DNA of 64,000 nt from an uncultured Neomegalonema sp. (GCA_938008165.1 CALLLP010000003.1:1-64000), one strand, 5' to 3'. Counted from the first letter of the stretch, positions 28,540 to 39,380 are shown. The notes: generated by a model from the letters alone, not told the origin. Numbers and translations are program-made.

Positions 28540-29978
28540 GCAGTGGGTCGCTGATCCTGATCGCCGATGATGACCGCGCCATCCGTACTGTCTTGTCACA
28601 GGCCCTGACGCGCGCAGGCTATCAGACCCGATCGACGGGCACCGCTTCGACCCTGTATCGCTGGGTGGAGGAGGGCGATGGGGATGCGGTTGTAACCGAT
28701 GTCATGATGCCCGATGGCGATGCGCTGGATATGCTGCCAAGCATGAAGCGCCGGAGGCCCGACCTGCCCGTCATCGTGATGAGCGCGCAGAACACCGTGA
28801 TGACCGCGATCCGCGCCGCCGATGCCGGTGCCTATGAATATCTGCCCAAACCTTTCGATCTCAAGGAGTTGGTCAGTCATCTTCGCAAGGCGCTTGCGGG
28901 TGTGCAGGGGGCGGCGGCGGATGTCGCGGCCGAACCGCGCGAGGAGACGCAGCCGCTGATCGGGCGCTCGATGGCGATGCAGGATGTCTATCGTGCGATG
29001 GCGCGATTGATGAATACGGACCTGACGGTCATGATTACCGGCGCATCGGGCACCGGCAAGGAGCTGGTCGCGCGGGCGCTGCACGATTACGGAAAGCGCA
29101 AGGCGGGGCCGTTCGTCGCGGTGAATATGGCGGCGATTCCGCGCGATCTGATCGAATCCGAGTTATTCGGTCACGAGAAGGGTGCCTTTACCGGCGCGAC
29201 GGCCCGCACGACCGGCAAATTCGAGCAGGCGCGGGGCGGCACGCTCTTTCTGGATGAAATCGGCGATATGCCGTCGGAGGCGCAAACCCGCCTCCTGCGT
29301 GTGCTTCAGGAGGGCGAATACACATCGGTCGGCGCATCGAGCACCAAAAAGACCGATATACGCATCATCGCGGCGACCCATCAGGATTTACGCACGCATA
29401 TTCGCGAGGGAATCTTCCGCGAAGACCTGTTCTACCGCCTCAATGTCGCGCCGATCCGCCTGCCTCCCCTGCGTGAAAGGCTGGACGATTTGCCCGATCT
29501 CGTGCGCGGATTTCTGCGGCAGGCGGTAACGGAAGGATTGCCCCGCAAAACGATGTCGCGGGACGCGATGGATGCCCTGCGCGCCCATGACTGGCCCGGT
29601 AATGTGCGCGAGTTGCAAAACCTGATCAAGCGCGTCGCTGCGCTGTGCCCGGACGATATTCTGGATCTGAGCACCATTGAAGCCGAACTCGCCGTGCATA
29701 ATGACGACGGAGACGGGCATTCGGAACGGATGGGTGATTTGTCCGGCATCGTCGAGGAACACCTGAAGCGATACTTCGCCATGCATGGCGATGCGATTCC
29801 CCCCGCAGGACTGTATCAACGCATTCTCAGAGAGGTTGAATTCCCTCTAATTACTCTTTCTCTGGCCGCTACACGCGGAAACCAACTGCGCGCCGCCGAT
29901 CTGCTCGGTTTGAATCGAAATACATTGCGGAAAAAGATTCGCGAGCTTGACATTCCCTTGGATCGCAAGAGAAGGTGA
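28536..29978 (+). CDS. ntrC: Nitrogen regulator NtrC (sigma-54 activator)
   Basis: 480 residues. Receiver domain with phospho-acceptor D55 ([11 protein letters not shown]) and K105. AAA+ domain with Walker A 169-176 (GASGTGKE), the sigma-54 contact loop GAFTGA at 216-221, Walker B GGTLFLDE at 234-241 and the arginine-finger region. The C-terminal Fis-type helix-turn-helix is [20 protein letters not shown]. All parts for sigma-54 activation are intact, unlike NtrX downstream. Expected targets include glutamine synthetase and ammonium transport genes. Confidence 0.95.
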   Translation: MSSGSLILIADDDRAIRTVLSQALTRAGYQTRSTGTASTLYRWVEEGDGDAVVTDVMMPDGDALDMLPSMKRRRPDLPVIVMSAQNTVMTAIRAADAGAYEYLPKPFDLKELVSHLRKALAGVQGAAADVAAEPREETQPLIGRSMAMQDVYRAMARLMNTDLTVMITGASGTGKELVARALHDYGKRKAGPFVAVNMAAIPRDLIESELFGHEKGAFTGATARTTGKFEQARGGTLFLDEIGDMPSEAQTRLLRVLQEGEYTSVGASSTKKTDIRIIAATHQDLRTHIREGIFREDLFYRLNVAPIRLPPLRERLDDLPDLVRGFLRQAVTEGLPRKTMSRDAMDALRAHDWPGNVRELQNLIKRVAALCPDDILDLSTIEAELAVHNDDGDGHSERMGDLSGIVEEHLKRYFAMHGDAIPPAGLYQRILREVEFPLITLSLAATRGNQLRAADLLGLNRNTLRKKIRELDIPLDRKRR

Positions 29979-30005
29979 TGCGAAAGTACAACAATGCGAC
30001 GTATA

Positions 30006-30034
30006 GCGTTGCATAGGCAACGCGTTGAACGCGT
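30006..30034. promoter_or_regulatory. Overlapping palindromes before ntrY, including a CAA-N4-TTG NtrX-type site
   Basis: GCGTTGC-ATAG-GCAACGC (30006-30023) is a perfect 7-bp inverted repeat. It overlaps ACGCGTT-G-AACGCGT (30020-30034), another perfect palindrome. Within them CAACGCGTTG (30018-30027) fits the CAA-N(2-5)-TTG pattern I recall for NtrX binding at ntrY promoters. It lies about 110 bases before the ntrY start in the only sizeable gap of the ntr cluster. Autoregulation by NtrX is inferred. Confidence 0.5.
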
Positions 30035-30142
30035 CAATCGGTCTGGCAGAGCATGAATCTGGGGCAAAAAGGACGCATCTAGGCATCCGGCACCAGAATT
30101 GATCGACAGACCCGATACCGGGGCAGGAGAACCAAGCGGTCC

Positions 30143-32422
30143 ATGTCGCTGACAGTTCCCGATCATTCGGTCAGGCAAGGCCGTGCGTGGTTTGGCAGCG
30201 CGCTGAATCGCCGCCGGATTGTGAGCTATCTTGGGTTCGGCCTTGCCGTCGCGGCCCCGATTTGCGCTATCCTGACCTATTACCTCGCCACAACGGGAGA
30301 GACGATCGATACGGATCGAACCGCTCTACGGGTGATGCTCGTCCTCGATTTCTGTCTCGCGCTGGCCTTGATTTCGGTCATCGCATGGCGCGTGGCGACG
30401 CTGGTGGTTGCCCGGCGTGCCCGCTCGGCAGGGTCGCGGTTGCATCTGCGCATGGTGCGGATGTTTACCATTATCGCTGTTGCCCCCGCATTATTGCTGG
30501 GCCTGTTCGCAGCGATTTCGGTGACGGTGACCCTTGAGCGTTGGCTCAATGACCGGGTTGGCGGTGTGGTTCGCAATTCCGTGCAGATTGCCGAATCCTA
30601 CGTGAAGGAGCGCCACCAGACGATCCGCCTCGATGCCAGCGTTCTGGCGGCGAATATCACCCGGATTTCTCCCTTCGGAACCCCTAGACCGCAGGAACTA
30701 GCGGAAGTCTTGGCCACGGTATCGGCCCAGCGGCGATTGACGGAAGTGTATGTCATCGATTCCACTGGCGAGATCATCGCGCGGGGACCGAACAGTTATC
30801 TGTTTCTTTACCGCGCCCCCGATGCACGGCATCTCGATCAAGCGCGCAGTGGCGAAGTCTATGTCTATGAAGACCGCCGCAACGATGCCATACGGGCGCT
30901 CGCGCCGCTCGACGGATTGTTCGATGCCTATCTGTATCTTGCAAGGCCGGTGGATGGAGAGGCCGCTCGCGTCTTGTCACAGACCCGATCATTGGCGCAG
31001 GAATATGATCGCCTCGAAGCGCAGCGCGGGGATATGCAAATCCTCTTTGCCGTTCTCTATATCGGCTTTGCCGTGATCGTGGTGTCGATGGCAATCTGGT
31101 TTGGCATTTGGGTTGCGGATCGTCTGGCAAGGCCGATTGGCAGGCTGGCCGGGGCCGCCGACCGGGTGGCACGGGGCGATCTGAATGCCCGTGTGCATGA
31201 AGAACCCGGCGATGACGAAATCGCCACCCTGTCCCGCGCCTTCAATCGCATGACCGGGCAGGTGCAGCTACAACGCGACGCCCTGCTGGACGTCAATGAT
31301 GAGCTTGACCATCGCCGCCGCTTTACCGAGGCCGTGCTGTCCGGCGTCACCGCTGGAGTCGTTGGGCTGGATTCGATCGGCAGCGTCGATCTGATGAACG
31401 CATCGGCGTTGCAGATCGTTGGCACGCCGGACAGCATGAAGCATGTCTCCGATTTCGAAGCGCATCTTCCGGGCATTGGCACCCTTGTCGACCGGGCCAA
31501 TGCGTCCCCGCTTGGGGTGTCCGAAGGGCGGGTCTTATGCAGATCAGAGGCGGGGGAGCGCGAATATCTGGTGCGCGTTGCCTGTCAGCGCGGGGAAATC
31601 GGTGTGGAGGGCTATGTCCTGACGCTCGACGACATGACCGCGCTCGTTTCGGCGCAGCGCCTTGCCGCTTGGGGCGATGTGGCGCAGCGTGTCGCGCATG
31701 AGATCCGCAATCCCCTGACCCCCATCCAGCTATCCGCCGAGCGCCTGCGCCGAAAATTCGGGGTTCAGATTGAGGACAATCGCCCCGTTTTCGATCAATG
31801 CGTGGATACAATCGTGCGTCAGGTCGGACAGATACGGCGGATGGTCGAGGAATTTTCCAACTTCGCCCGCATGCCCAAGCCCGCCTTCACTGAAATCGCC
31901 CTGTCACCGCTATTCGGCGAGATCCTTGCATTGCATAGCGCCGAGTACCCTGACATCAGCTTTGAACAGATGCCCGCCCAATCCGATATTGTCCTGAAAT
32001 GCGATCCCGGATTGATGTCACAGGCCTTTACGAACCTCGTTCGAAATGCCGCCCAGTCGACGCGCGATCATCTGGCGCAGCAGCCCGATGCGCCGCAGGG
32101 CCGTATCGTGATCCGGTCTGTGATCGAAAACGGTGATTTGGTCATCGATGTGATCGATAACGGTCCGGGCTTTCCACGGCGCGAGCGTGACAAGTTGACG
32201 GAACCTTATGTGACGACGCGCAAAGGGGGCACAGGACTGGGCCTCGCCATCGTGCGCCGGATTATCGAGGATCATAATGGCGCCATGTTGCTCAAAGATG
32301 CCGATGACGAGACGGGCGGAGCGCAGGTGAATATTCGTTTACCATCTGAGGCGATCCTGTCTCATCTGGCATCCGACACACGATACGACGAAGCGAATAA
32401 AAAACGATCCAAGGGGGCATAA
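30143..32422 (+). CDS. ntrY: Membrane sensor histidine kinase NtrY
   Basis: 759 residues. The N-terminus has three to four membrane helices (about 25-45, 60-85, 105-135) and an extracytoplasmic sensing loop, then another helix near 295-325 followed by HAMP (RLARPIGRLAGAADRVARGD), a PAS domain (about 390-500), and the kinase core with H519 in RVAHEIRNPLTPIQLSAERL and IDNGPGFPRRERDKLTEPYV / GTGLGLAIVRRI in the ATPase part. NtrYX pairs respond to nitrogen, oxygen or redox state in alphaproteobacteria. ATG 30143 has AGGAG about 13 bases before, a rather long spacing. Confidence 0.94.
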   Translation: MSLTVPDHSVRQGRAWFGSALNRRRIVSYLGFGLAVAAPICAILTYYLATTGETIDTDRTALRVMLVLDFCLALALISVIAWRVATLVVARRARSAGSRLHLRMVRMFTIIAVAPALLLGLFAAISVTVTLERWLNDRVGGVVRNSVQIAESYVKERHQTIRLDASVLAANITRISPFGTPRPQELAEVLATVSAQRRLTEVYVIDSTGEIIARGPNSYLFLYRAPDARHLDQARSGEVYVYEDRRNDAIRALAPLDGLFDAYLYLARPVDGEAARVLSQTRSLAQEYDRLEAQRGDMQILFAVLYIGFAVIVVSMAIWFGIWVADRLARPIGRLAGAADRVARGDLNARVHEEPGDDEIATLSRAFNRMTGQVQLQRDALLDVNDELDHRRRFTEAVLSGVTAGVVGLDSIGSVDLMNASALQIVGTPDSMKHVSDFEAHLPGIGTLVDRANASPLGVSEGRVLCRSEAGEREYLVRVACQRGEIGVEGYVLTLDDMTALVSAQRLAAWGDVAQRVAHEIRNPLTPIQLSAERLRRKFGVQIEDNRPVFDQCVDTIVRQVGQIRRMVEEFSNFARMPKPAFTEIALSPLFGEILALHSAEYPDISFEQMPAQSDIVLKCDPGLMSQAFTNLVRNAAQSTRDHLAQQPDAPQGRIVIRSVIENGDLVIDVIDNGPGFPRRERDKLTEPYVTTRKGGTGLGLAIVRRIIEDHNGAMLLKDADDETGGAQVNIRLPSEAILSHLASDTRYDEANKKRSKGA

Positions 32423-32424
32423 CC

Positions 32425-33846
32425 ATGGCAGATATTCTGGTCGTCGATGACGAAGCCGATATTCGCGATCTGATCGCGGAAATTCTGGAAGACGAGGGGC
32501 ATGAATCCCGGCGGGCATCCTGTGCGGATACAGCATTTCGGGAGATCAACGCCCGCCAGCCCGATCTGATCATTCTCGATATCTGGTTGCAGGGCAGCCG
32601 GAAGGACGGGATCGAGGTTTTGAAGACGGTGAAACGGGATAATCCCGAAATCCCGATCGTCATCATCAGCGGTCATGGCAATGTCGAGCTTGCCGTGGCA
32701 GCGATGCAGCAGGGGGCCTATGATTTTATCGAAAAACCGTTCAAGACCGATGTTCTGATCCTGACCGCCGAGCGCGCCATCGAGACCTCGCGCCTGCGCC
32801 GGGAAAATCGCGCCCTCAAGGGTCAGGACGAACGGTCGAACGACCTGATCGGCGAATCGGCCCCGATTGCCTTGTTACGATCGACCCTGCAACGGGTGGC
32901 CCCAACCGGCAGCCGCGTTCTGATCTCCGGCCCATCCGGCGCAGGCAAGGAGGTTGCCGCACGCTTTCTTCATGCCCATTCCAAACGCGAGGATGCGCCT
33001 TTTGTCGTGGTCAGCGCGGCGACGATGGAGCCGGAACATCTGGAGGAAAAGCTGTTCGGGCGTCAGAAAGAAGGGGGGCTGGCACAGCCGGGCCTTCTGG
33101 AAGCCGCCCATGGTGGCACCCTGTTTTTCGATGAAGTCGCGGATATGCCGCGTGAGACGCAGCCCAAAATCCTGCGGGTTCTGGTGGATCAATCCTTCAC
33201 CCGTGCGGGCGGGTCCGATGTCGTGCGGGTCGATGTGCGGATTGTCAGCTCCACGAGCTGCGATCTCGCCGAAGAGATCGCCAAGGGCAATTTCCGCGAG
33301 GATCTTTATCACCGGCTCAATGTGGTGCCGGTCGAGGTGCCCGCACTCGGCACCCGGCGGGAAGACATTCCCTTGCTGGTCGAGCACCTGATCGAACGGC
33401 TGCATCGTGAGCAGGGTCTTGCGTGCTGTACGTTTGGCGAGGATGCCATGGCCGTGCTTCAAGCCTATGACTGGCCCGGCAATGTGCGCCAATTGCGCAA
33501 TATCATCGAGCGGATGATGATTCTTGGCACGCGTCTAGGCCCTGAAATCGGAGCCGAAGACCTGCCGCAGGAGGTTATATCGGGTAATGTGGGGGCGATT
33601 GCGACCGATAAGGGCGATAGCTTCGTATCGATGCCACTACGCGAAGCGCGTGAAGCATTCGAGCGCGATTACCTGATTGCCCAGATCAATCGCTTCGGCG
33701 GTAATGTCTCGCGAACAGCGTCGTTTATCGGCATGGAACGATCCGCTTTGCATCGCAAACTCAAGGCATTGGGGGTGACGACATCGAATCGGGGCGGGGC
33801 GCGGCTGGCGGCGGCGGCGGATAACGTCGTCCGGTTGTCGAGCTAG
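32425..33846 (+). CDS. ntrX: Response regulator NtrX lacking the GAFTGA loop
   Basis: 473 residues. Receiver domain with phospho-acceptor D52 (LIILDIWLQGS). AAA+ domain with Walker A SGPSGAGKE (about 168-176) and GGTLFFDEV (about 230-237). Between them, where NtrC has GAFTGA, it reads FGRQKEGGLAQPGLLEAAH, so the sigma-54 contact loop is missing. C-terminal Fis-type helix-turn-helix FGGNVSRTASFIGMERSAL. Alphaproteobacterial NtrX proteins can act as sigma-54-independent regulators. ATG 32425 follows AAGGGGGC; two bases separate it from ntrY. Confidence 0.94.
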   Translation: MADILVVDDEADIRDLIAEILEDEGHESRRASCADTAFREINARQPDLIILDIWLQGSRKDGIEVLKTVKRDNPEIPIVIISGHGNVELAVAAMQQGAYDFIEKPFKTDVLILTAERAIETSRLRRENRALKGQDERSNDLIGESAPIALLRSTLQRVAPTGSRVLISGPSGAGKEVAARFLHAHSKREDAPFVVVSAATMEPEHLEEKLFGRQKEGGLAQPGLLEAAHGGTLFFDEVADMPRETQPKILRVLVDQSFTRAGGSDVVRVDVRIVSSTSCDLAEEIAKGNFREDLYHRLNVVPVEVPALGTRREDIPLLVEHLIERLHREQGLACCTFGEDAMAVLQAYDWPGNVRQLRNIIERMMILGTRLGPEIGAEDLPQEVISGNVGAIATDKGDSFVSMPLREAREAFERDYLIAQINRFGGNVSRTASFIGMERSALHRKLKALGVTTSNRGGARLAAAADNVVRLSS

Positions 33847-33852
33847 TTTCGC

Positions 33853-35232
33853 ATGAAAGTCATCGTTTGTGGGGCGGGGCAAGTCGGGTTCAATATCGCC
33901 CGGCAACTCGCGACCGAACAGAACGATGTGGTCATCATCGACCAGTCGGAAGCGCTTGTCCGCAAGGTGACCGACCGGCTGGATGTTGGCGGTGTCACGG
34001 GCTACGCCTCGCGCCCCGATGTTCTGCGTGAGGCGGGCGCGCAAGACGCGGATATGCTGATCGCGGTCACATATTCCGATGAAGTGAACATGGTCGCCTG
34101 TCAGGTCGCCCATACAATCTTCAAGATCCCGCGCAAAATCGCGCGCATCCGGGCACAGGCATATCTGGAGCCGCAATGGAGCGATATGTTCCAGCGCGAT
34201 CACATGCCCATAGACGTCATCATTTCACCGGAAGTCGAGGTTGCCCGTTCGGTTCTGCGCCGTCTCAGCGCGCCGGGGGCATTTGAATCAACACCGTTTC
34301 TCGATGGCAGCGTACGCCTGATAGGAACGCGCCTCGCGCCGGATTGCCCCTTGTTGCATACGCCGCTACGCCAGTTGACGGAATTGTTTCCCGGTCTCAT
34401 GGCAAAGGTGGTGGCCTTTGAGCGCAACGGAAAGCTTTATACGCCGAGCGGTGATGACCAACTTCTCGAAGACGACAACGTGTTTATCATCGCCCGCGAG
34501 GATCATGTCAGTCGTACCCTCACCCTCTTTGGTCATGAGGAGGAGGTGGCGCGCCGCATTATCATCGCCGGTGGGGGCAATGTCGGCCTGAACGTCGCCT
34601 TTGCCCTCGAAAAGCAGGAGCGCCGGATCAAGGTAAAGCTGATCGAGCGGGACCGGGCACGGGCCGAATACGTGGCCGAACGCCTCGACCGGACAATCGT
34701 TCTCAACGGCGATGTGCTCGATTCTGCATTGCTGGCGGAGGCGAATGTATCGGATGCGGAAATGATCATCGCCCTGACCGATGATGACAAGGCCAACCTG
34801 CTGGCGGGGGTGCTTGCGAAGGAGGAGGGCGCGGGCAGCGCCATGGCCTTGATCAACGATCAAAACCTGATGCGGCTGGTGGCCCCTCTTGGATTGGACG
34901 CCTTCATCAATCCGAGGGCAACGACCGTTTCCTCGATCCTGCGCCATGTCAGGCGTGGCCGAATCCGCAATCTGCACAGCGTACGCGATGGAGCCGCCGA
35001 AGTGATCGAAGCGCAGGTTCTGGCAACGTCGCCCTTGGCCGGGGCGCCGCTGGCATCGGTCAATCTGCCACCGGGCGTGATGGTCGGGGCCATTTTGTCA
35101 AACGGATCGATCCGGGTGCCCGATGGCCGCGATACGCTGCGCGATGGGGATAACGTGGTGATCTTCGCGCTGAAAAATGCGGTGCCGGAGGTGGAAAAAC
35201 TGTTCCGGGTGACCGTGGATTACTTCGCGTGA
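33853..35232 (+). CDS. trkA: Trk potassium uptake regulatory subunit TrkA
   Basis: Cytosolic NAD(H)-binding ring that gates TrkH. 459 residues with two tandem RCK units: Rossmann fold 1 at the N-terminus (VIVCGAGQVGFNIARQLA, acidic VVIIDQSE) and Rossmann fold 2 near 235 (IIIAGGGNVGLNVAFALE), each followed by a TrkA-C domain. Downstream of ntrX by six bases, and its stop overlaps trkH, so ntrYX-trkAH probably share a transcript. Confidence 0.95.
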   Translation: MKVIVCGAGQVGFNIARQLATEQNDVVIIDQSEALVRKVTDRLDVGGVTGYASRPDVLREAGAQDADMLIAVTYSDEVNMVACQVAHTIFKIPRKIARIRAQAYLEPQWSDMFQRDHMPIDVIISPEVEVARSVLRRLSAPGAFESTPFLDGSVRLIGTRLAPDCPLLHTPLRQLTELFPGLMAKVVAFERNGKLYTPSGDDQLLEDDNVFIIAREDHVSRTLTLFGHEEEVARRIIIAGGGNVGLNVAFALEKQERRIKVKLIERDRARAEYVAERLDRTIVLNGDVLDSALLAEANVSDAEMIIALTDDDKANLLAGVLAKEEGAGSAMALINDQNLMRLVAPLGLDAFINPRATTVSSILRHVRRGRIRNLHSVRDGAAEVIEAQVLATSPLAGAPLASVNLPPGVMVGAILSNGSIRVPDGRDTLRDGDNVVIFALKNAVPEVEKLFRVTVDYFA

Positions 35233-36797
35233 GTCGCGGCACCGTTCCGGTCTGGCGTCCGATTGATCGACGCGGCAGCGGGGCCGAACAGTTATTGAGC
35301 GCCGCATTATTCGCTTTTTCCATCGGGTTTGCCCTGATGGCGATTCATGCCTTTGCCATTGGAGACCGGGAGACAAGCGCTGTTTTCTCGATCTGTACGG
35401 CCGGGTCGTTCATTCTGGGATCCGCTGTGCGGATGGTACTGCTGCGCCATCCGATCAGTGCGGCTCGCTCAGGCCTGATGGCGCTGGTTATCTTCTACAC
35501 CGCCGGGCCACTGGTAATTGCGGTTCCCCTTGCGGAATTGATTCCCAGTTTCGGGATTGTCGATGCGTATTTCGAGATGTGTTCTGCCCTGACGACGACC
35601 GGGGCCTCGACCATCCGCAATATCGACGATGTGCCGCGCACGATCGTATTATGGCGATCCCTCTGCGCGGGATTTGGCGGGTTCGTGAGCCTTGTGGCGG
35701 CCTTGGCGATCTTTGCGCCGCTCTCTATTGGCGGCTTCGAGGTAAAGCATATTCTCGACCGTCCCACGGAAAAGGATCATCGCACGCGGATCGGTTCGGA
35801 CCTGCATATCGACCGACGCGAGGCGGTGGAGCGCGCCATATGGGCCGCCCGGTTGCTGAGTATTCCCTATTGCGGGCTGATTGTCCTGTGCATGCTGGGT
35901 CTTGCGGCGACCGGCATTCCGGCATTTGAGGCACTGTGTTACGCCTTGGGGGCCGTCTCGACGACGGGTTTCAAGGTCAATGCGGGGGGGATTGCGGCCT
36001 ATGAACTGTGGGCGGCGGAACTTGTGCTGTTGATCGTGATCGTTCCGGCGGCGATTGGCGTCGCGGTTCATATGAAGGCGCTGCGCGGTCGGCTGCGAGC
36101 CTATCGCGAAGACCCCGAATGCCGATACATGATGATCGCCGTGGCGGTCGTGGTGGCGATTTTGTTCCTGCGCCATTGGATCGGGGCCATCGAGACGCGC
36201 TCGACGGATGAATTCGAGGCCGGATTGCGGGCGCTGTGGGGCACGGTCTTCATGGCGGTGTCCTATCTCACGACCGCCGGATTCGAATCGGCGGATTGGG
36301 AGGGGGCGACCGCGTGGAGTGCGCTTCGCACGCCGGGCATCGCCTTGGTCGGACTGGCCATTGTCGGCGGTGGCGCGGCATCCACGGCGGGGGGCGTTAA
36401 GCTGATCCGCGCGGCCCTGCTGGCCAAGCATAGCCTGAACGAATTGGGCCGCCTGACCCGGCCCACCGAAATGCGCCCGATTCGAAGTGGCGCCAATCGC
36501 GTCACTCAAAGGGCCATGCGAATCGTCTTCGTGTTCGTCATGCTGTATGTTCTGGCGGTGGTGGTAAGCGCATTGACCCTGACGGCGACGGGGATGGATA
36601 TGATTGACGCGTTGATGGCCTCCATCAGCGTATTGAGCAATACAGGGCCTCTTCTGCCCATGATTCTAGACGATTCAAACGCCTGGACGGGCTTGGCGGA
36701 TGCGGGAAAACTCGTTCTGTGTACAGGTATGATTGTCGGACGCATGGAAACGCTCGCAGTTGTTGCATTACTCAGCCCTAGAACGTGGCGTAAATAA
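35229..36797 (+). CDS. trkH: Trk potassium uptake channel subunit TrkH
   Basis: 522-residue membrane channel of the SKT superfamily, with four pore repeats. Selectivity-filter regions are recognisable in [41 protein letters not shown] and [14 protein letters not shown]; the third and fourth are more divergent. GTG 35229 overlaps the trkA stop (GTGA), so translation is coupled. It imports K+ driven by the proton or sodium gradient together with TrkA. Confidence 0.94.
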   Translation: MSRGTVPVWRPIDRRGSGAEQLLSAALFAFSIGFALMAIHAFAIGDRETSAVFSICTAGSFILGSAVRMVLLRHPISAARSGLMALVIFYTAGPLVIAVPLAELIPSFGIVDAYFEMCSALTTTGASTIRNIDDVPRTIVLWRSLCAGFGGFVSLVAALAIFAPLSIGGFEVKHILDRPTEKDHRTRIGSDLHIDRREAVERAIWAARLLSIPYCGLIVLCMLGLAATGIPAFEALCYALGAVSTTGFKVNAGGIAAYELWAAELVLLIVIVPAAIGVAVHMKALRGRLRAYREDPECRYMMIAVAVVVAILFLRHWIGAIETRSTDEFEAGLRALWGTVFMAVSYLTTAGFESADWEGATAWSALRTPGIALVGLAIVGGGAASTAGGVKLIRAALLAKHSLNELGRLTRPTEMRPIRSGANRVTQRAMRIVFVFVMLYVLAVVVSALTLTATGMDMIDALMASISVLSNTGPLLPMILDDSNAWTGLADAGKLVLCTGMIVGRMETLAVVALLSPRTWRK

Positions 36798-36928
36798 CCC
36801 ATGCGCGGGTTCTTGGGTGTACAATCACGGATTGTTGGTTGTCGGCATGGAATGATTGTGTACTGTCCGGGTGTGTGCCGGAATTTGTTGTCCGGAATTG
36901 TAACAATAAAAAGAACAAAGGGCGTCGA

Positions 36929-37174
36929 ATGGCTTCCGACCGACAGAACCTTCAGGATACATTCCTCAATCATGTCCGCAAAAATAAAGTTTCCGTAACG
37001 ATTTTTCTCGTCAACGGGGTCAAATTGCAGGGCGTCATTACGTGGTTCGATAATTTCTGCGTCCTGCTGCGCCGGGACGGACAATCACAGCTTGTGTATA
37101 AGCATGCGATATCGACCGTCATGCCTGCGCAGCCCATTGCGCTCTACGAGCCGGAAGAGGCGCCTGCCACTTGA
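36929..37174 (+). CDS. hfq: RNA chaperone Hfq
   Basis: 81 residues. Sm1 and Sm2 regions are complete: [38 protein letters not shown], and the Sm2 motif [10 protein letters not shown]. Short C-terminal tail, as in alphaproteobacteria. Start ATG 36929 is preceded by AAAGGG and fixed by homology ([10 protein letters not shown]); an in-frame ATG at 36839 is not used. The 131-base gap after trkH probably holds its promoter, though I see no clear consensus. The stop overlaps the hflX start. Confidence 0.97.
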   Translation: MASDRQNLQDTFLNHVRKNKVSVTIFLVNGVKLQGVITWFDNFCVLLRRDGQSQLVYKHAISTVMPAQPIALYEPEEAPAT

Positions 37175-38472
37175 ATACCGAAGAAACCGCGACCCGCGCT
37201 TTCGTCATTCATCCGATCCTGCCCGACTGGAAGCAGGCCAATCGTGCGCCCGAAAACCGGCTCGACGAAGCGGTCGGACTGGCGCAGGCGCTCGATCTCG
37301 ACATCGTGGCCGCCTCTGCCGAACTGGTGAAGGTGCCGCGCCCCGCCACCTTGTTCGGAACGGGCAAGCTCGATGATCTCAAGGCGGTGGTTGCGGAAAA
37401 CGAGGTCGAGCTGGTTATCATCGATGGCACCCTGACTCCGGTTCAACAGCGCAATCTCGAAACCGCCATGAAGGCCAAGGTGTTGGACCGCACCGGCCTG
37501 ATTCTCGAAATCTTTGGCGAGCGGGCCGGAACGGCGGAGGGTGTGCTACAGGTCGAACACGCGCATCTCAGCTATCAGAAAAGTCGCCTCGTCCGAAGCT
37601 GGACCCACCTTGAGCGTCAGCGCGGGGGCCTTGGCTTTGTCGGCGGCCCCGGCGAAACGCAGATCGAAGCCGACCGCCGCATGATCGACGAGCGGCTGGT
37701 GCGCATCGAGCGTAAGCTGGAAAAGGTCGTTAGAACCCGCACACTTCATCGCAAGAAACGCAAAAAAGCGCCCCTGCCGGTCGTTGCCTTGGTCGGATAC
37801 ACCAATGCAGGCAAATCGACATTGTTCAACCGAATTACGGGCGGCGAGGTCTTGGCAAAGGACATGCTCTTTGCCACCCTCGACCCCACGATGCGCTCGG
37901 TCGACTTGCCGAATGGGCGCGAGGCGATCTTTTCGGATACGGTCGGCTTTATCTCCGACCTGCCAACCCAGCTTATCGCCGCGTTCCGGGCGACGCTTGA
38001 AGAAGTGCTCGAAGCCGATCTCATCTTGCATGTACGCGATATTTCCAGTGAGGAGACGGAAGCGCAGGCGCAAGACGTCATCGGCGTTCTGCGTGACCTT
38101 GGCGTTGATGAAACCATCCTCGATGGTGCGATTGAAGTCTATAACAAGGTCGATCTTCTCGATGCCGATGCACGGCAGGCATGGGAAAACGAGGCCATGC
38201 GCCGCGAACGGGTAATCTGCGTCTCCGCCTTGTCGGGACAGGGGGTCGATGCGCTGCTGACGATGGTGGCGGAAACCCTTGCGGCGGCGGAAACACTGGT
38301 CCGCATCGATTTGCCTGTAAGCGACGGCGCAGCGCTCGCTTGGCTTTATCAGACCGCCGATGTGCGCGATGCGACGGGCGAGGAATCCACCATGTCGCTT
38401 ACCGTCTCGATCTCCGACGCCGATGCGCAGCGGTTTGGCAAACGGTTCGGTTACGACCTGCATCCCGCTTGA
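37171..38472 (+). CDS. hflX: GTPase HflX
   Basis: Ribosome-associated GTPase that splits stalled ribosomes. 433 residues, start TTG 37171 overlapping the hfq stop (TTGA). N-terminal HflX domain ([18 protein letters not shown]-like [16 protein letters not shown]), coiled linker, GTP-binding P-loop GYTNAGKST (209-217), switch segment [10 protein letters not shown] and base-recognition YNKVDLL. The hfq-hflX order is conserved in proteobacteria. The last 22 bases overlap miaA tail-to-tail. Confidence 0.95.
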   Translation: MNTEETATRAFVIHPILPDWKQANRAPENRLDEAVGLAQALDLDIVAASAELVKVPRPATLFGTGKLDDLKAVVAENEVELVIIDGTLTPVQQRNLETAMKAKVLDRTGLILEIFGERAGTAEGVLQVEHAHLSYQKSRLVRSWTHLERQRGGLGFVGGPGETQIEADRRMIDERLVRIERKLEKVVRTRTLHRKKRKKAPLPVVALVGYTNAGKSTLFNRITGGEVLAKDMLFATLDPTMRSVDLPNGREAIFSDTVGFISDLPTQLIAAFRATLEEVLEADLILHVRDISSEETEAQAQDVIGVLRDLGVDETILDGAIEVYNKVDLLDADARQAWENEAMRRERVICVSALSGQGVDALLTMVAETLAAAETLVRIDLPVSDGAALAWLYQTADVRDATGEESTMSLTVSISDADAQRFGKRFGYDLHPA

Positions 38473-39380
38473 GAAATCCGCTCGAAAAGCGTGTCGGCGC
38501 CGGTGCCCATCGGGATGCGCGTCCAATCCGCCATCTGATTGCGTAGCCATGTCCGCTGGCGTTTTGCATATCGGCGCGTATCGATCTTCGCGCGGAGAAC
38601 GGCATCTTCCAGCGTCATCTCGCCCGCAAGATGGGCCATCAGTGGCGGTGCGCCAACGGCCAGCATCGCGGGAAGGGCAGGGTCCAGATCCCGCGCTGAC
38701 ATCGCCGCGACCTCGGCCAATAATCCCCCCTCGATCATCGCGTCGAATCGCCCATCGATGCGCGCGATCACCGTGTCCCGGTCCCCCTCAATCGCCAGCG
38801 CGCAAGCACGGTCCAAGGGGAGCAAGGGCGGCGGAGTTTCGCGTGCCCAATCGGTAATCGAGCGCCCGGTGGCCATGACGACTTCCCATGCCCGCAGCAT
38901 CCGGCGCGGATTTTCGATATCGAGACGAGCCGCCGCTGGATCATGGGCCAACAGGTCGCGCCGAAAGGTTTGCGGTCCCTCGCGCGCGAGTTTGTCTTGC
39001 GCCTCGGTCCTGATCCTTGCGGGGATCGGCGGAATATTCGATAGGCCCTGTGTCAGAGCTGAAAAATATAATCCTGTTCCCCCCACGATCACGGGGGTCG
39101 CGCCACTGTCCCGCGCCATGGCAAGCAAATGCTCCATATCGCGCATCCATGCGCCGACAGAATAGCGGATCGATGGATCGACATGCCCGTACAGATGATG
39201 TGGAGCGCGCGCCGCTTCCGCCCGACTTGGCCGGGCGGTCAGAAGATGCCAACCGTCATAGACCTGCATCGAATCCGCATTGATGACCCACCCCCCGAAA
39301 CGCTCGGCGAGGGCGACCGCGAGCGCGGATTTGCCGGATGCAGTCGGACCGGCAATCAGGATCGGTAAAGGCGTCGACAT
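38451..39380 (-). CDS. miaA: tRNA dimethylallyltransferase
   Basis: Adds a dimethylallyl group to A37 of UNN-reading tRNAs. 309 residues. P-loop LIAGPTASGKSALAVALAE (about 8-26), NADSMQVYDG, HHLYGHVDPS, PVIVGGTGLYFSALTQGL and KIDTRRYAKRQRTWLRNQ near the C-terminus. In many bacteria miaA is next to hfq on the same strand; here it lies opposite, converging on hflX. Confidence 0.95.
   Translation of the reverse strand: MSTPLPILIAGPTASGKSALAVALAERFGGWVINADSMQVYDGWHLLTARPSRAEAARAPHHLYGHVDPSIRYSVGAWMRDMEHLLAMARDSGATPVIVGGTGLYFSALTQGLSNIPPIPARIRTEAQDKLAREGPQTFRRDLLAHDPAAARLDIENPRRMLRAWEVVMATGRSITDWARETPPPLLPLDRACALAIEGDRDTVIARIDGRFDAMIEGGLLAEVAAMSARDLDPALPAMLAVGAPPLMAHLAGEMTLEDAVLRAKIDTRRYAKRQRTWLRNQMADWTRIPMGTGADTLFERISQAGCRS

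Noticed and set aside
36817-36863. Imperfect inverted repeat before hfq (GTGTACAATCA ... TGATTGTGTAC)
   Set aside because: Only 9 of 11 positions match in this alignment and the spacer is 25 bases; too weak to call a site.
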